Origin: Neodiprion pinetum
Lineage: Eukaryota; Arthropoda; Insecta; Hymenoptera; Diprionidae
Assembly: GCF_021155775.2 (NCBI RefSeq)
Contig: NC_060235.2
Span: 25,181,598 to 25,245,597 of the forward strand
DNA: 64,000 nucleotides
Direction: 5' to 3'
A model generated the notes under the pieces. That model saw only the letters and a program-made list of their open reading frames with translations, made no database searches and was not told where the DNA came from. The position numbers and the translations under genes are program-made. Of the stretch, positions 51,601 to 64,000 are shown one piece after another (the stretch's first letter is position 1; every line of letters begins with the position of its first letter).

Positions 51601-53100
51601 TGCGTTCAATTCACTCGATCTTGTTCTTGTCTAGAACTAAAAAATGGTATCAAATGTTTGTGAGCGAATACTCTGGGTTATGGTTTAATTATTTACGATA
51701 ATTGGGCTAGGTATTATATATACCTATGTATGTATGTGCATTGTATTTCGAATGTAGGCATATCACGTTTTCACCTTGAATATCATAAAAATTAAAAAAT
51801 CCTTAGGTTTGCGTCACTCCGATTAGTGATACGGATAATACTTTGTACCACAATCCCTCCAGTTTCGTTATCATCGTTGATGTATATTACGATATGGTTG
51901 CAGTATGATCAAAATGTGTACTTAACGCTTATGGAGAATTCTATGCCGTTTCGACCAGCCTTTTTTTCTCCTGCGTATTAGTATAATAAGAAAGAAATAA
52001 ATGTACGTAACGTTATAGCTTTTTTCAAACACTCGCGAGTGATTGCAGTGTTTCGAAATATTGAATACTTGAAAGATTGCTTGTTGTTCATGCCTGTATC
52101 ACAGAATTTCGAAGTAGTATAAAAAAGTATGTATATAATATAAGTATATAAGATGGATGAAATTGACGACTTATCACAATCGTCCTGTCTAAAAAACTGT
52201 TTTCGAAATTTTTACCAAATTTTACACGCCGAAGAACGAGAAAAACAGACTTTTTCAATCAACCAAGTGCATTTCACTTGCATTGAAAATTTATCTTCTG
52301 AACGCTGATGCGGTCATTTATTAATAATCGTAACTGGACAACGTAGGACGTAATGTCATTTTGACGAGGCGCAAGAATCAGTAGAAATAATTGTTTAGAT
52401 AGGATAGAATTTAGAATACGCAGACCTGCTTACAATTATGTATCCGGCATATCAACCTGCGATCACTGAGTTGCTACGAAAATGAAAAAAATTATAGTAC
52501 ATTAATTCACTTTGTCGTAAATATTTGAATTGTAAAAATAGAAATATAACCACGGTAGAGATTTTTTCGAATCTGTTTTATATCAACTTATAAATATACG
52601 TTTATACACGTATGAATTATGAGTTACGATAATGTAAGAACTGACAATTCTCTCCGCGTAACCTTGACACCGATTGACTCGAGCAAATATCAAGACAGCA
52701 ATTAATGTTTAATTCAGAACTATTTTTTGTCACTCTTTTTTCGACAATGACGAATTCGAATGATTCTGAACATCGCGCGGCATGCGAAAAATATCGTCTG
52801 CTCTTCGGAGAATTTAAACGACGGTCATGCGTATTATGAGGCAATTACAAGCTATATATTCCTTATACCATAAAAAAAGGTGAAGTACAACGGTCCGAAT
52901 TCATTCAGCGCCTAATTTCTATTTAAAAAAAAGCGTAGAAAACCATTTCTTATGAGATACGCGATTACATTATATAAGTAAATGAAGAAAAAGAGTGTGT
53001 GCAACAAAATGGCCCGTAGCTGATTTCACAATCAGTTGTCATCGCAGGCCCACATCGAACACGCGGATTGAAGGATTTGACGTTTCCGAGGGAATGAATG
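48690..53100. other. 4.4-kb gene-free interval between RpLP0 and Gclc
   Basis: Apart from the tRNA-like unit at about 50143-50218, I see no gene, long repeat or array. AP-1/CRE-like words (TGACTCA at about 50529, GTGACGTGAC at about 50471) occur well upstream of Gclc. A role as stress-responsive enhancers is only a guess. Confidence 0.5.
50143..50218 (+). repeat. tRNA-derived SINE head or tRNA pseudogene
   Basis: The A box TGGTCTAGTGG (50153-50163) and B box GGTTCGATTCC (50197-50207) both fit the RNA polymerase III consensus and are 33 bases apart, as in a real tRNA. The T arm pairs (CCGGG / CCTGG). The anticodon stem does not pair and the inner acceptor pairs are mismatched, so a working tRNA is unlikely. 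The unit is bracketed by ATTAACGAC (50123-50131) and its inverse GTCGTTAAT (50215-50223). Confidence 0.6.
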
Positions 53101-53345
53101 AAACTTTATTGATTAAAAATTCTTTGATTACCCGAGAGAAATATCAGTTAAATAAACAAGACCTAGCCTTGTAGAAACTGTCTGATCGATCGAGGAGCAG
53201 GAAATCCAGTGACTTCCGTGATAGACTTGCTACAAGTCGGACGGCCTTTCATTCCTCATCTACCTTCGACATAACGTGTACAAAGTTTCGTTGTTCGACT
53301 GAGTAAATTCTTGTATATAAGTGTAGAATAACAATAACTGGTAAT
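53101..53345 (+). promoter_or_regulatory. Gclc promoter and 5' UTR
   Basis: A less AT-rich segment precedes the start codon at 53346. In this family transcription is raised by oxidative stress through CncC/Nrf2, but I find no clean TGACnnnGC element in the immediate 250 bp. The start site is inferred. Confidence 0.35.
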
Positions 53346-56300
53346 ATGGGTCTTCTGACAGAAGGAAGTCCCATGAGTTGGGAAGAGACGAAAAAATTAT
53401 CGGATCACGTGCGAAAACACGGTATTGTGCAATTTATTAACCTCTACAAAAGATTGAGAGACAGGCAAGGAGATGTTCTCAAATGGGGCGACGAGGTAAT
53501 AAAATTTTACTTTGTTTTATCACTGAAAATACTGTTTTTATTTTCTAAGAATTACTTCGCGGATCCGTATTATTTTTTAACTATAAACTTATATTTCTTA
53601 TCGTGGGCCACTTTGACGTGGGCGGTTCATAATTCGAGGTTAATGCGAGCTCTTCTTATTTCGAAAAAAATCCAATAATCAAATTCAATTCTAGTCTAAA
53701 ACTAACAATTGTTTCATTTTCTTTTTCTCTAATGTAGTTGATACCTTTAATTATTTATAAACTTCATTCAACGTGATCTTCGTTTTATTTCTCATAACTA
53801 GTATTCATCAGTTTAAATAGTATCAGTAGAAGATATATTTCACTTGATTACGTGACATTGTATAGTTTTCGAATCGCTAACGGATATTTGATCATAAGGA
53901 CAGCATGAAGGACAAATGTTGCACGTCATTGGGCAATAAAAACATTCATACCACTTTCCATAATTCTATTGCTCCAGAATTCCGGCTGTTATTATTCATG
54001 GAGACTTGTAAATCTGTAGACTACTCATATGTTGTAGAAATAGGCCAATTATAATATGGTTTTTTTATTTACATTCGTGACCAAGCCAAACCTGGTCGCA
54101 TGTAAGTCTGGTTTAGACCAAGAAATGTATTTCTTTCTAAATTTAAACACCTTTGAGGTTGACATAGAAACATGATGTGATATTAAATACAAAATAGTCG
54201 AAATTTGGTCGACAAATCATATAAGTATAAGTATCGAGAAAGAACAAATAAATCAATTCATTTTTCAAACGAGCAGTTTTTGTGCATATTTTTTTGAAAT
54301 CCTGAGATATTTGATGCTTGTTCAGGCTAATTGCATTGCTTGGATTCCTTTGGCACACTTGATTTCTTCTAATGACAAATCAAATATAATGGTTGACTTT
54401 CTTGTTTATCTTACAGGTTGAATATGTTTTGGTAAAATTTAATGATGAGGAAAAGACCGCGAAGGTTAGCTTACGGGCAGAAGAAATTCTGACAATACTT
54501 AATGAAAAAGAGGCCCAAGATCCGAAGTGAGTGTTTCTGTTTACTTTTTTTTATCTATAATATCCCCAGTGGAATAGCAAATGACAGTATCAAGTAAAGA
54601 TCAAAATTCTGAAACTACAACTCAAAATGAATCACATCAAAATGTTTTGACTATCAGTTTCTAAACACTAATTAATCTTGCATTTTGTCTAATTTAGTCT
54701 TATGCTAAGATTCTGGTAACCAAGGTTAAAGTAACAATTGTTTTACTTAAAATCCAGAATTGGCTAGAAATCAAATAATGCTAAATATTATTGTTCTGGT
54801 TCTTTCATAGTAACGTGAAATCTTTGTGGAGGCCAGAATATGGTGCTTATATGATCGAAGGAACACCTGGTAAACCATACGGTGGCTTACTAGCACATTT
54901 TAATGTTGTGGAAGCAAATATGCAATACCGGAGACAAGAAGCAAGCATGTTACTACAGCCAGGTGAAACACTGATGTCATTAACTAGTTTCCCGAGGTAA
55001 TTTTTTCAAGTAATTACTCAAAACACTTCTGATAAAAAAATTTAGGCCATTTGCAATACATTTCATCATATGTAATTAGAATCTGCCATTTAATTCTACA
55101 TAACAGTACGATAAATTCAAACGATGAGAATTGCGTGATGAATGAAGAAAAAGTCTGATATTTCTTAGAACATAAACAATAAACTTACAAGTACAGAATA
55201 ACTTACAAAATAATTTTACAGGCTGGGAGCAGCAGATTTCACCGATCCACCGACAAAACCAACTCCAACAAGTGGCGCGTCAAGAAGCTTGTTCTTTCCT
55301 GATGAAGCTATATTTCCTGGTCATCCTCGGTTCAAGACTTTGACGAGAAACATTAGACTGAGGAGAGGTGAAAAAGTGGCTATAAACTTACCTAGTAAGT
55401 TTACAAGTATTAGTAAAACTAGTTAGACAAGAGTAGCAATATATTTTGTATTTAAATGAATTTTCCCTAGACGATATACTCATTTTATAAGTTACAAAAG
55501 TTATCACAAGTCAACTGAATAAGTTAAAAGTATTTCACTCTTTGAGCTTGTTTCCAACTGTCAGGACTGATCAAACTATTCGATTAGAAACTAATACTAC
55601 TCTTCTAGTTTATCCAGATGAAAATGTTCCTCGGACATTTAAAGAAAATTTTACGTTATTGGGAGATGATGGAACTAGTGAGCGAGCAGCAAAAGAAAAT
55701 CATGTGTATATGGACGCGATGGGATTTGGGATGGGGTGTTGTTGTTTACAATTAACTTTTCAAGCCTGTAACATACAAGAAGCACGGACATTGTACGATC
55801 AACTTACTCCACTATGTCCGATAATGGTCAGTGAAATATTGAATTAACAACTGAATAGAAGCACCATCAGATATCAATGACAATAGTTCTGTATCTAATT
55901 ATGAGAAAATTAAAAATTGACCTATGTTTTTTCAAACCAGCTAGCTTTGACAGCGGCAAGCCCACTGCACAAAGGCTATGTAACAGACGTTGATTGCCGA
56001 TGGAATGTCATATCATGTTCTGTCGATTGTAGAACAGAGGAGGAGCGTGGGTTGAAGCCACTTAAAGAAAACAAGTTCAGAATCAGCAAATCTAGATACG
56101 ATTCAATCGATTCTTACCTCAGTGAACAAGGCGATAAATATAACGACGTTCCTTTAATCTATGATGAAGAAATTTATAATCAGCTTTTGAATAACGGGAT
56201 TGATAGATTGCTTGCACAGCATATTGCCCACTTATTTATTAGAGATTCAGTATCGTTATTTACAGAAAAAGTTCACCAAAATGATGAAACCGATACGGAT

Positions 56301-57618
56301 CATTTTGAAGTGAGTTTGGTATCAATCATGATACAAGTAATAGTAGTAGCTCAGTAGTACCTGAATAACATTTCAGGGTGGCGACAGAAATCGGAGTACA
56401 ATATTCCTCAAGAATCCCCTGATTTCCAGAGCTTATTTTCACTGATATAGAATTTGCTGATTTCTGAGTTCTGTCACGACCTTGCATTTGTCTCTAATCA
56501 AAACTGCTCTTAATTTGAAGATATTCTTCTTTTATCATGCGTGGAAGTACAGAAATTTTATGATTACAGAATATTCAATCAACAAATTGGCAAACGATGA
56601 GATTCAAGCCACCTCCTCCAAATTCCCCGATAGGTTGGAGAGTAGAATTCAGACCTTGTGAAGTTCAAATTACAGATTTTGAAAATGCAGCCATAGTTTG
56701 CTTTGTAGTTTTACTGACAAGAGTTATACTTAGTTACAAATTGAATTTACTTATACCCATCAGTAAAGTTGATGAGAATATGGCTAAGGCACAAAAACGA
56801 GATGCGGTTAAAAAGGAAAAATTTTGGTTCAGAAGAGATATAACATCTGATGCGAAGCAATGCCCAGATAATGAAACTGAGTATACAGAATTTTCAGTGA
56901 ATGAGATAATTAATGGAAAGGTAAGAAATTTATTCTAGAATTTACCTACGTACCTGAACATGTATGATTTTTCTCTTTGTTTTGGTGAATTTAATGTCAT
57001 ATTGTGATTGTATCAAATTTCCAAAGTCCTTAAAAATTGAACCTATTTAAATGTTGTGAAAACACTGTTATATGTTTAAAAAAAATAACATCAAATCCAG
57101 GAATTCTACTCAACTCATTGTGTTTCTAAGCCCTACAAATATTGAACTGTAACTTATGTTTGAACAGGATGGCGATTTTCCCGGTCTAATACCATTAGTG
57201 AATTCTTATTTATCCAGTATGGACGTAGATGCTGATACACATTGCACAATTCAAAGGTATTTGAAATTGATTCAGAGAAGAGCTTCTGGCGAACTCATGA
57301 CAACTGCGGCGTGGTTGAGAAACGAAGTGCTCACGCATCCAGAATACAAGTGAGCTTTTGAAGTCAATTTTTACTTTTTAGAGTATTTTCACTCCAATAC
57401 AGAACACAAGCGCATTACATTTTGTATTTGTCAATTCCAGACAAGACTCTGTTATAACACAACGGATCAATTACGACTTGCTGAAAAAAGTTCATTCGGT
57501 ACAAACGGGTGAATTATCATGTCCCAAACTTCTTGGACCATGTACAATCTCGAAAACTACTGAAACCATACCAGCAGCGGTGGCTAAGGCAGAAAAATGT
57601 TCAACGCCAGAGTGTTGA
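53346..57618 (+). CDS. Gclc: Glutamate-cysteine ligase catalytic subunit
   Basis: Coding exons: 53346-53495, 54417-54526, 54811-54996, 55222-55394, 55609-55826, 55941-56309, 56570-56920, 57168-57349, 57441-57618; 638 aa against 637 in human. The enzyme joins glutamate and cysteine using ATP, the rate-limiting step of glutathione synthesis, in the cytosol. The start is MGLLTEGSPMSWEETKKLSD, as in animal orthologues. Family blocks are present in order: RPEYGAYMIEGTPGKPYGG, FPGHPRFKTLTRNIR, YMDAMGFGMGCCCLQLTFQA, VDCRWNVISCSVDCRTEEER, SKSRYDSIDSYLS, RLLAQHIAHLFIRD, NWQTMRFKPPPP, GWRVEFRPCEVQ and KRASGELMT-like RRASGELMT. The last exon diverges from vertebrates and ends in a Cys-containing tail (CSTPEC). 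Intron 6 contains a small MITE. Confidence 0.97.
56374..56484. mobile_element. Short MITE copy with CAGGGTGGCGACAG ends in Gclc intron 6
   Basis: It starts CAGGGTGGCGACAGAA and ends CTGTCACGACCTTG, matching the inverted left end at 11 of 14 positions. At about 111 bp it is much shorter than the polo-intron copy, so it is an internally deleted, older member of the same family. Confidence 0.6.
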
Positions 57619-60600
57619 GTGTTACATCCAAGTAAAAAATGTAGCATTTTTGTTTACCTATTGTTTACCTATTACGTATTATCACTATTCTTTAATTTTG
57701 TTATTTTACTTTAAAGGGAAACAACTGATACTTGAAATATGTAAACAGTACTTACACATTGCATAAGGTACACAAACAGTATCGTAAGTAATAAAATATT
57801 TTATTAACACATAATGCTAAGGTGTTAACTTTGAAAAAGATTCAGGTGAAAACTTGTGTACTTAGATATTTCGTTTGGGGAGTGCCATTGTTAAAATTTT
57901 TCTGTAATACTGGAATCACCCTCTTCATCTTAGATAATCCAATGGTAATAGCATAAATTATATTTTTTTAATTGACATTGAAGTGGGTAGTACTGATAAA
58001 ATTCCATGTAACTTGTTTTCAACAAATTGATAGAATAATTATGGTGCTTGTATAGATAGAGGCAATGAAGTACATGCGTAGAAATATGGTACTGCTACAT
58101 TGTATCTTACTCTTTCTTGTAATTTTATTATAATTCATTACACATCAGTAATACTATACATGGTTATCAAGGCCACGGAGTTTCTACACTAGAGCAAAGT
58201 GCATCTGTATATATACATATATTAATCTATATAATTGAACTTAGAGGTGTTGAAAATTAGAAATAACAAAGCCTACTCTAGAAAATAATTAGATCTCATT
58301 TTCTTTCGATTTACTCAATTTCAAATAATTATAATCTTACAATTGTACACACTTGGACTTATTTCAAATTATTTTCAATGGCGATGTATCTTTTGAAGAG
58401 TTTAAGAAGTAGGTATGATTGAATACCAACATGGACTGTGAAAAAATTCAATTACTCTGCTAGAAGTGTACATAACAAGATACAAATTGATTACTTACTT
58501 TCAGTCTATGTTAGTGTCGTTTTTTACTTTCACCAATCCTTTAATTGGTCAAGTTTGAAAAAGTTAAATTTGTTAAAGATGCTATTGACGTCTTTAGTAC
58601 ACAGCAAACTTTCTTCAGTCCCAAAAACAAATATATAATGCACTATTCGTAAATAATTCACACACTTCGTAAATATTGCGATTATAAAAAATTACCATTT
58701 ATTGTTTTCTTACCAATGACAGTTTTGCAAATATCACAGCAGTAGTATTCAAGTTGAAACTATAACTACTAAGAGAACATTACGCATTTCTTTTTAAAAA
58801 AACGTTATTGCTGGCAAAAAAAGTTATCTTTGATTATATCCGAGATTTGATGAAAGTAGCGGAAAATTCTGAATTAGGCTAACATTACTAACAATATGAT
58901 AAAGAGTAAAGTCTCTGAGTTGAAAATCTCCAGATTTTTCCTCAGTTCCCCTTTGTAATCTTAAATTGTTAACAGCACTCTATGTACACGTAGTCATTCC
59001 ATATGATACAGAGAACAAATATTATCATAAATTAGATCTTTGAATTTAGTGAAAAACACCTGGGGTATCATGATTATTTTTACCCATCTGTTTTGAAAAC
59101 TAGGCTTTGCCATTAAAGAAAGTGTATTTTTCGTTAGACTGTTTGTGCCCTGTTAGATTTTTAGTATTACGTCACAAAATGGAGTCATTCCACATGATAC
59201 ATTAAGAAAACAGAGTCCTAGTTTGTGCAACGAAAGTTAGTTGAAATAAAAATCAGACAAGTATTGCACAAAATGTTGTCATACGTAACATCAAGATTTT
59301 TGACATCTAATTTTCGTTGCACCTTCTATTATTTACAATTACCACATATGGGGTGTTTCGAAAATATGATACAGCAAATTGTAATTTAGTATAAGTAGAA
59401 CATGTACGATCATTCTATAGAATTTTTATACACGCTTGTTATGTTTATGAAATACACTATTATTTTGTACTCGGTGTGAAAAAGAGGTAAAACAAACCAA
59501 GACAACAAAATGAATAAACGGCAGTACGAAAGGTAATCGACATAAAACGTTAATATTTTTCAACACAAGCAATATAATATCAGTATTTTTGAAACATCTT
59601 ATACAAACTTATATGAGACACCAATCTAGATGCCTTTAAAAAATCCTCTTTGAAGAATGTTCAACAATGATTAGAATTGTTAATGTATTAAAATATTGCG
59701 GATTTAATCATTTTTTTTTTTATGCCATGAGCGGTTTTCATTCAGTTTTGTTGTAATGCTCAATATAGACCTCAATTACAACTGGTGTAAGCGACATTTG
59801 AAAATTGGTCAAACCAATTATAGAGAAGGATATGACGGTAATAGCCACACTCTACTTTGTGGCTAAAATGCTCTGGTACTAACTGAAACATATTCGGTAG
59901 GCATACTAGCTTCTTTACAAGAAATGTCCATGCGAAAATATATACGAGGCATATATGTAAAAAATCTCTATTATAACAATTCAATGAAATCGTGAAAAAC
60001 TTGGAACATGTTTAATAAGTTGAAGGCATAGATGAAATAATGGTCTAAGTTAAATCTCAACTTTAAGTTACTTCTATTCCAGTGAAGGAGACTCGATTTA
60101 CATGTTTTACGAATAAATCCACATTTGTTTATTAAAAAATATCGATGTACCCCTCCCTCCGCTCCTCAAAAAAACAGGCATTATGAAGAGGTAAGACTGT
60201 CTCTCCCACGTTCTTTATCGTTTTGTTTAAAACTACAATTTTTTATTTAGACCTTTGTATATTTGTGCCTTCAACTTGATAAAGGCATGAACAGATCATA
60301 TAAAAAATAATTTATCGAATATGTACTTTCATTGTGTTAGTTCAGTGTCAGTGCGACATTATTCATTGAAGGAGATTGGACCATAAAAGTACCTCCGAAT
60401 TTACAACTTACAAATAATATAGATAGCAATACATTTGTAGTACAGTAAAAATTACAATTACATACAACCATGTTATTAGTTGGGCATATGACACCTAGGT
60501 TTAAAATTAAGATATCAACACACCTACCAGAAAAAGTATCAGGTTGAATTGTAAAACATTCCTAATATTAAATTTTTCCATAATAAGATACCTGCAATCT

Positions 60601-61381
60601 CTTCAGACTATTAAATCGTTACATAACAACAGTATTTTCCCAGTGGGCTGTGAACAGTAAATTGTTTTGCTTCTTTATTTCTTGACCTTGCATTAATATC
60701 TTACAATTATGAAAGAATTGGAGCACATACTATCACAAATAATATTACCCGATATACATACAAGGCTTTGTACTACCAAATTTAGTTGAAAAAATTTAGC
60801 TAACTTATTGGAAGCTGTCCAGCTATAAAAAATATGCTTTTTGCATATTCTGCTCTACTTTCGAAAAAGGCGTCATTAAGGACTTATTGTTAGAAGACAT
60901 TGAAACTGCCACTATGCTGCCATCTTACATACATATTTCATACGTGAATAAATGAAAAGCATAATTAGCATATTCAGTGCCAACTGAGAACGGAACATTG
61001 CAATATTCCCACAGTGCATAAAACAAGTTGTCCTTCAATCTACTGACACGAATTTTTTGAACTCACTAATGGCAAACATAGATCCATTTATCTTTTACTT
61101 TATTCGCATTATATATCTTTATGGTTGAAACATAAATGAAACAAAAAGAAAATCGTATCAGGTGCTGGTTCTAAGATAATTTTTAATTGTTCTTGTTAAA
61201 TCATACCAATACCTGAGATGTCCATATGGGGCTCTTGATTTTTAAGATTTCAGATCCATAATATTTATATTAAAAATCACCTTCATACTTTCCTTGTAGT
61301 AAATGGTCAACAATACTTGATACTTGAGAATGACGACATGGCAAGACCCGTATTATTTTTTCGATATACCATTCAATATAA
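57619..61381. other. Gclc 3' UTR and gene-free interval before Mpv17
   Basis: AATAAA at about 57789 may end the Gclc transcript. No coding exon is visible. At 58993 and 59184 the phrase GTCATTCCAYATGATAC occurs twice about 191 bp apart. A nearby inverted pair, GTGCAACGAAAGTTAG (59225-59240) and CTAATTTTCGTTGCAC (59307-59322), suggests a decayed repeat. The remaining DNA is AT-rich and featureless. Confidence 0.5.
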
Positions 61382-62921
61382 TTATACATTTTTATGAGTA
61401 CGCTCAACATCCCTGTTTGTCCTGTAAGATATATAGGTGTTCCAGAAGAGAGCGACTGTCTGTACAACCAACACTTGATACTCCAGTCGAACGAAATAAA
61501 AGTTTGCTAATTGAACCATTGGCCACAGCTATAAGAGTGTAACAAAAAATTATATAATGTACATACATACATACCTAGTTTGCATCTGTGTATTTTAACC
61601 TAGATAGTATCTCAAAGTACTTATATGAATTTGATTTGCAGTTTATTTGTATGATAAAAAATTGCCGTATTTTATTACCTTGTAATTATTGCACAGTACA
61701 TCCTTGTAATCAGCTTTCACTTTTTTCTTAACTCCTTCAATATCGTTTCCTTGCATGGTAGCAATGACTGTTAGCAATACTGCTACAAAAGCTGGTGCAA
61801 AACAGCCTTGGTCTAAAAGAACTTTTTTAAATGCTGCCACTGAATTTTTCGATCCAATGTACCTTTCCAAAATTCCGTACCATGTTTTTGTTGCAGGACC
61901 CTAAACTTTCAAATATTTCTTTGGAAAAAATTCAGCATATTGCTAAATTGAAGTGGATTTATATGAATTATCCCTACTGTCATGTCTTTTCATGAACAGA
62001 TTTTTATACCAGAAATAACTTGAAATGTACATTACGACTGGTTGCATAAAATATATTCTACAAAAATTACAACAGATGTATTGCAATGAATGTGAACTTG
62101 CTTGAGTGCATGAAACGATTGGATTAGGTATGTCGGTAATGTTATTTCATCTTATCATTAGTGAATGCAAAACAATCATCGGAGTGTGTTAAAAGACTAG
62201 GCTGGTGCAAGATGATGAATTTAGCAAGTTAATAGCTTTAGAGTACAGAACAGTAACTCATTTTTCATTAAGTTATATGGGTATCAAAGACCAGTGCAAC
62301 AATGTAAGCAGTTTTGTTAGACCGGTTTTCACGCAAACAGATTTGTTTGGTGATGGGTGATGATGCGGTGTCTTCAATGCTACTTTATCTTATATCAAAT
62401 AACAAAATGTTAAACAATTTTACATTTTTTTTGCAAATATATCTACACATAAAAATTGTAGATGGATATATATTAGAAAACAATTGCAATGATTTAATCC
62501 AATATAATGGTATCGAGCCGAATTCTCCAGCTCTGATGTACGGAAAATGTTGTCATGTTACCTACCTATCTATTAGTTTACATTTCAGATATAGGTAAAT
62601 GGCAATATGAATATTTCTTTTAAACCACTCACCGCCAAACAACAGCCAATGCAGACAAACTGTGCACTGCGCATGAAATTCAGATCCTCAATCTTTCGAC
62701 GTTCAACAAAATTTTGAGCTATTTGATCACCCGTCCCCATTAATATGCCTATCATATCGATAATTTGATTAGTTTCGTTATGAAAATCATTCCACATATT
62801 TCACAAATTTTTAATTTCCAATATATTTAATAATCCTTCGACTCTTACCAGCTTGAACTGATTGGACACATAATGGATACTTCCGTAAGAGTTTTTGATA
62901 CAGTTTAAACATACTACTCAT
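61382..62921 (-). CDS. Mpv17: Mpv17-like mitochondrial inner-membrane protein
   Basis: Coding exons in gene order: 62921-62849, 62748-62633, 61900-61679, 61528-61382; 185 aa against 176 in human. Mpv17 is a small four-helix channel-like protein of the mitochondrial inner membrane needed for mtDNA upkeep. The sequence aligns throughout with the family: an N-terminal LYQKLLRKYPLCVQSVQAG, then GTGDQIAQNFVERR, GPATKTWYGILERYI, KKVLLDQGCFAPAF and the signature LWPMVQLANFYFVRLEYQ, followed by VALFWNTYISY. A short basic tail (RTNRDVERTHKNV) extends past the human end. It resembles Mpv17 itself more than Mpv17-like 2, by memory of the families. It is convergent with Gclc. Confidence 0.93.
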
Positions 62922-63610
62922 TGTCACAGTATCTATACACGCTGTCAGAAACTCGGTACAATTTGAGGTTATGTATTATATAACCACGTGCTCATTGTCA
63001 GTCGCTATGATAGCATTTAAAGTGTATTTTAAATAGATATTCTATCTTAAGCATAAGGCATTTTTTATAGCTTCAAAGTTAGTTCGCGTGTACGAATCAA
63101 GCGACAATCGTTTGAAAATAGTAAATTGGAAAAGTAATCGAAGGAAAAAATTTAATAACAGCTTGACAATGAGTTGAAATTTATCCTTCGAATAAAACGA
63201 CAATTATATAGGAAAGCTACAATGTCCAGTGTATTTTAGCATCAATACAAGTATTACTATGTTTCATAGAGCTTAGTCCACATATCACATTTTCTGATAT
63301 TGTGAAAGAAGTTCTAAATTGAGATACACTTTCAAGTACCAATCAGTTTCTTCAATTGCAGAAAAAAATTTCACTGTGATGTATAAATTACTGATGGTGT
63401 TTAATGGTGTAAATTTATTAGGTACAGAAATTATACGTATAAATTTATTGATTTTTTAAAAACATTTTCACGAATGTACGTTGACTCGGTAATTAGATAT
63501 CTGAAAAAAAAAGGCTTCACAATTTGCTTCTGAGCAGTAATCAGTGTAATAGGACAATGTGTGCGATTACAACATTAAATACATGAAATTCACTTGCTGA
63601 GATTAATATA

Positions 63611-64000
63611 CAGTAGAGTGTGTCAAAAAAACCGACTATTTTTTTTTTTCAAAGAACATTGAAAAATCTTCCGAGTGTCCCTCAAAAATGACCTCGGTAA
63701 AATATGAGCTCTTAATATTGATATTTAGAGGTGGCGATTCTCAATTTTCTATTTCCCATTTAAATAACATAGGAAAAAACTTTTTAAAAATTTAGAATTT
63801 TATTGCTCGAAAACGAGTCAGTGTGAAGATATAAACAAAACATATTCTTGTAGGAAATTTTACGCTCTGTAAAAAAGATCTGAATAAAGATTTGCCCATG
63901 TTATTTAAATGGGAAATAGAAAATTGAGAATCGCCACCTCTAAATATCAATATTAAGAGCTCATATTTTACCGAGGTCATTTTTGAGGGACACTCGGAAG
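63611..64000. mobile_element. Inverted-repeat DNA element, cut by the window edge
   Basis: Bases 63668-63770 and 63898-64000 are exact reverse complements, 103 of 103, around a 127-bp spacer. The repeat presumably extends past the window: further left, CAGTAGAGTGTGTCAAAAAA follows a TA at 63609-63610, which looks like the outer end of a TA-inserting (Tc1/mariner-like) element, and its partner should lie about 57 bp beyond base 64000. No transposase is encoded. The total size would be about 450 bp. Confidence 0.8.

Noticed and set aside
63792..63980. 62-codon minus-strand open frame
   Set aside because: It lies inside the spacer and right arm of the inverted-repeat element and shows no transposase motif.
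1..64000. CRISPR arrays, bacterial operons, viral genes, rRNA
   Set aside because: No regularly spaced direct repeats, no polycistronic layout and no such genes are visible; the window is an ordinary animal nuclear region.

Overview
This is an AT-rich piece of an animal nuclear genome, almost certainly an arthropod and most likely an insect. Genes are split by short introns with GT-AG borders, and the encoded proteins are typical metazoan housekeeping orthologues close in length to fly and human versions (Polo 574 aa, RpLP0 316 aa, Gclc 638 aa). The order of insect cannot be fixed from the sequence; a hymenopteran is plausible but unproven.

Eight protein genes can be followed. From left to right they are: the 5' end of an unrecognised Q/G/P-rich protein gene on the minus strand (ATG at 238); a LEDGF/JASPer-type PWWP + integrase-binding-domain chromatin protein (+, 1480-6864, two alternative 3' coding exons); Nup98-Nup96 (+, 10326-22354, 29 coding exons); Pus10 tRNA pseudouridine synthase (-, 27114-23857, 7 exons); a RASSF7/8-type scaffold (+, 29024-34107, 10 exons); the mitotic kinase Polo/PLK1 (+, 39258-44185, 7 exons); ribosomal stalk protein RpLP0 (+, 46390-48600, 4 exons); glutamate-cysteine ligase catalytic subunit (+, 53346-57618, 9 exons); and the mitochondrial inner-membrane protein Mpv17 (-, 62921-61382, 4 exons). 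For every complete gene the exon lengths I assigned add up to a whole number of codons with consistent splice phases, so the models are well supported.

The gene mix is cell-cycle, nuclear-pore, chromatin, translation and redox housekeeping. The genes are not an operon and do not form one pathway. The unknown gene/LEDGF pair and the Pus10/RASSF8 pair are divergent and probably share promoter DNA; Nup98-96 and Pus10 converge. A CACGTGAC E-box-like motif recurs in front of LEDGF, between Pus10 and RASSF8, and in front of polo.

The gene-poor stretches (about 34-39 kb, 44-46 kb, 48.6-53.3 kb, 57.6-61.4 kb, 63-64 kb) hold non-autonomous DNA-transposon remnants: three copies with CAGGGTG ends, a TTAA-flanked fold-back element, a 125-bp element just upstream of RpLP0, and at the right edge an element with a perfect 103-bp inverted repeat. 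A tRNA-derived SINE-like or pseudo-tRNA unit and several microsatellites are also present. I found no CRISPR array, rRNA, intact transposase or virus-like gene, and no sign of a wholly new biological system; the most notable items are the mobile-element relics and the alternative C-termini of the LEDGF-like gene.
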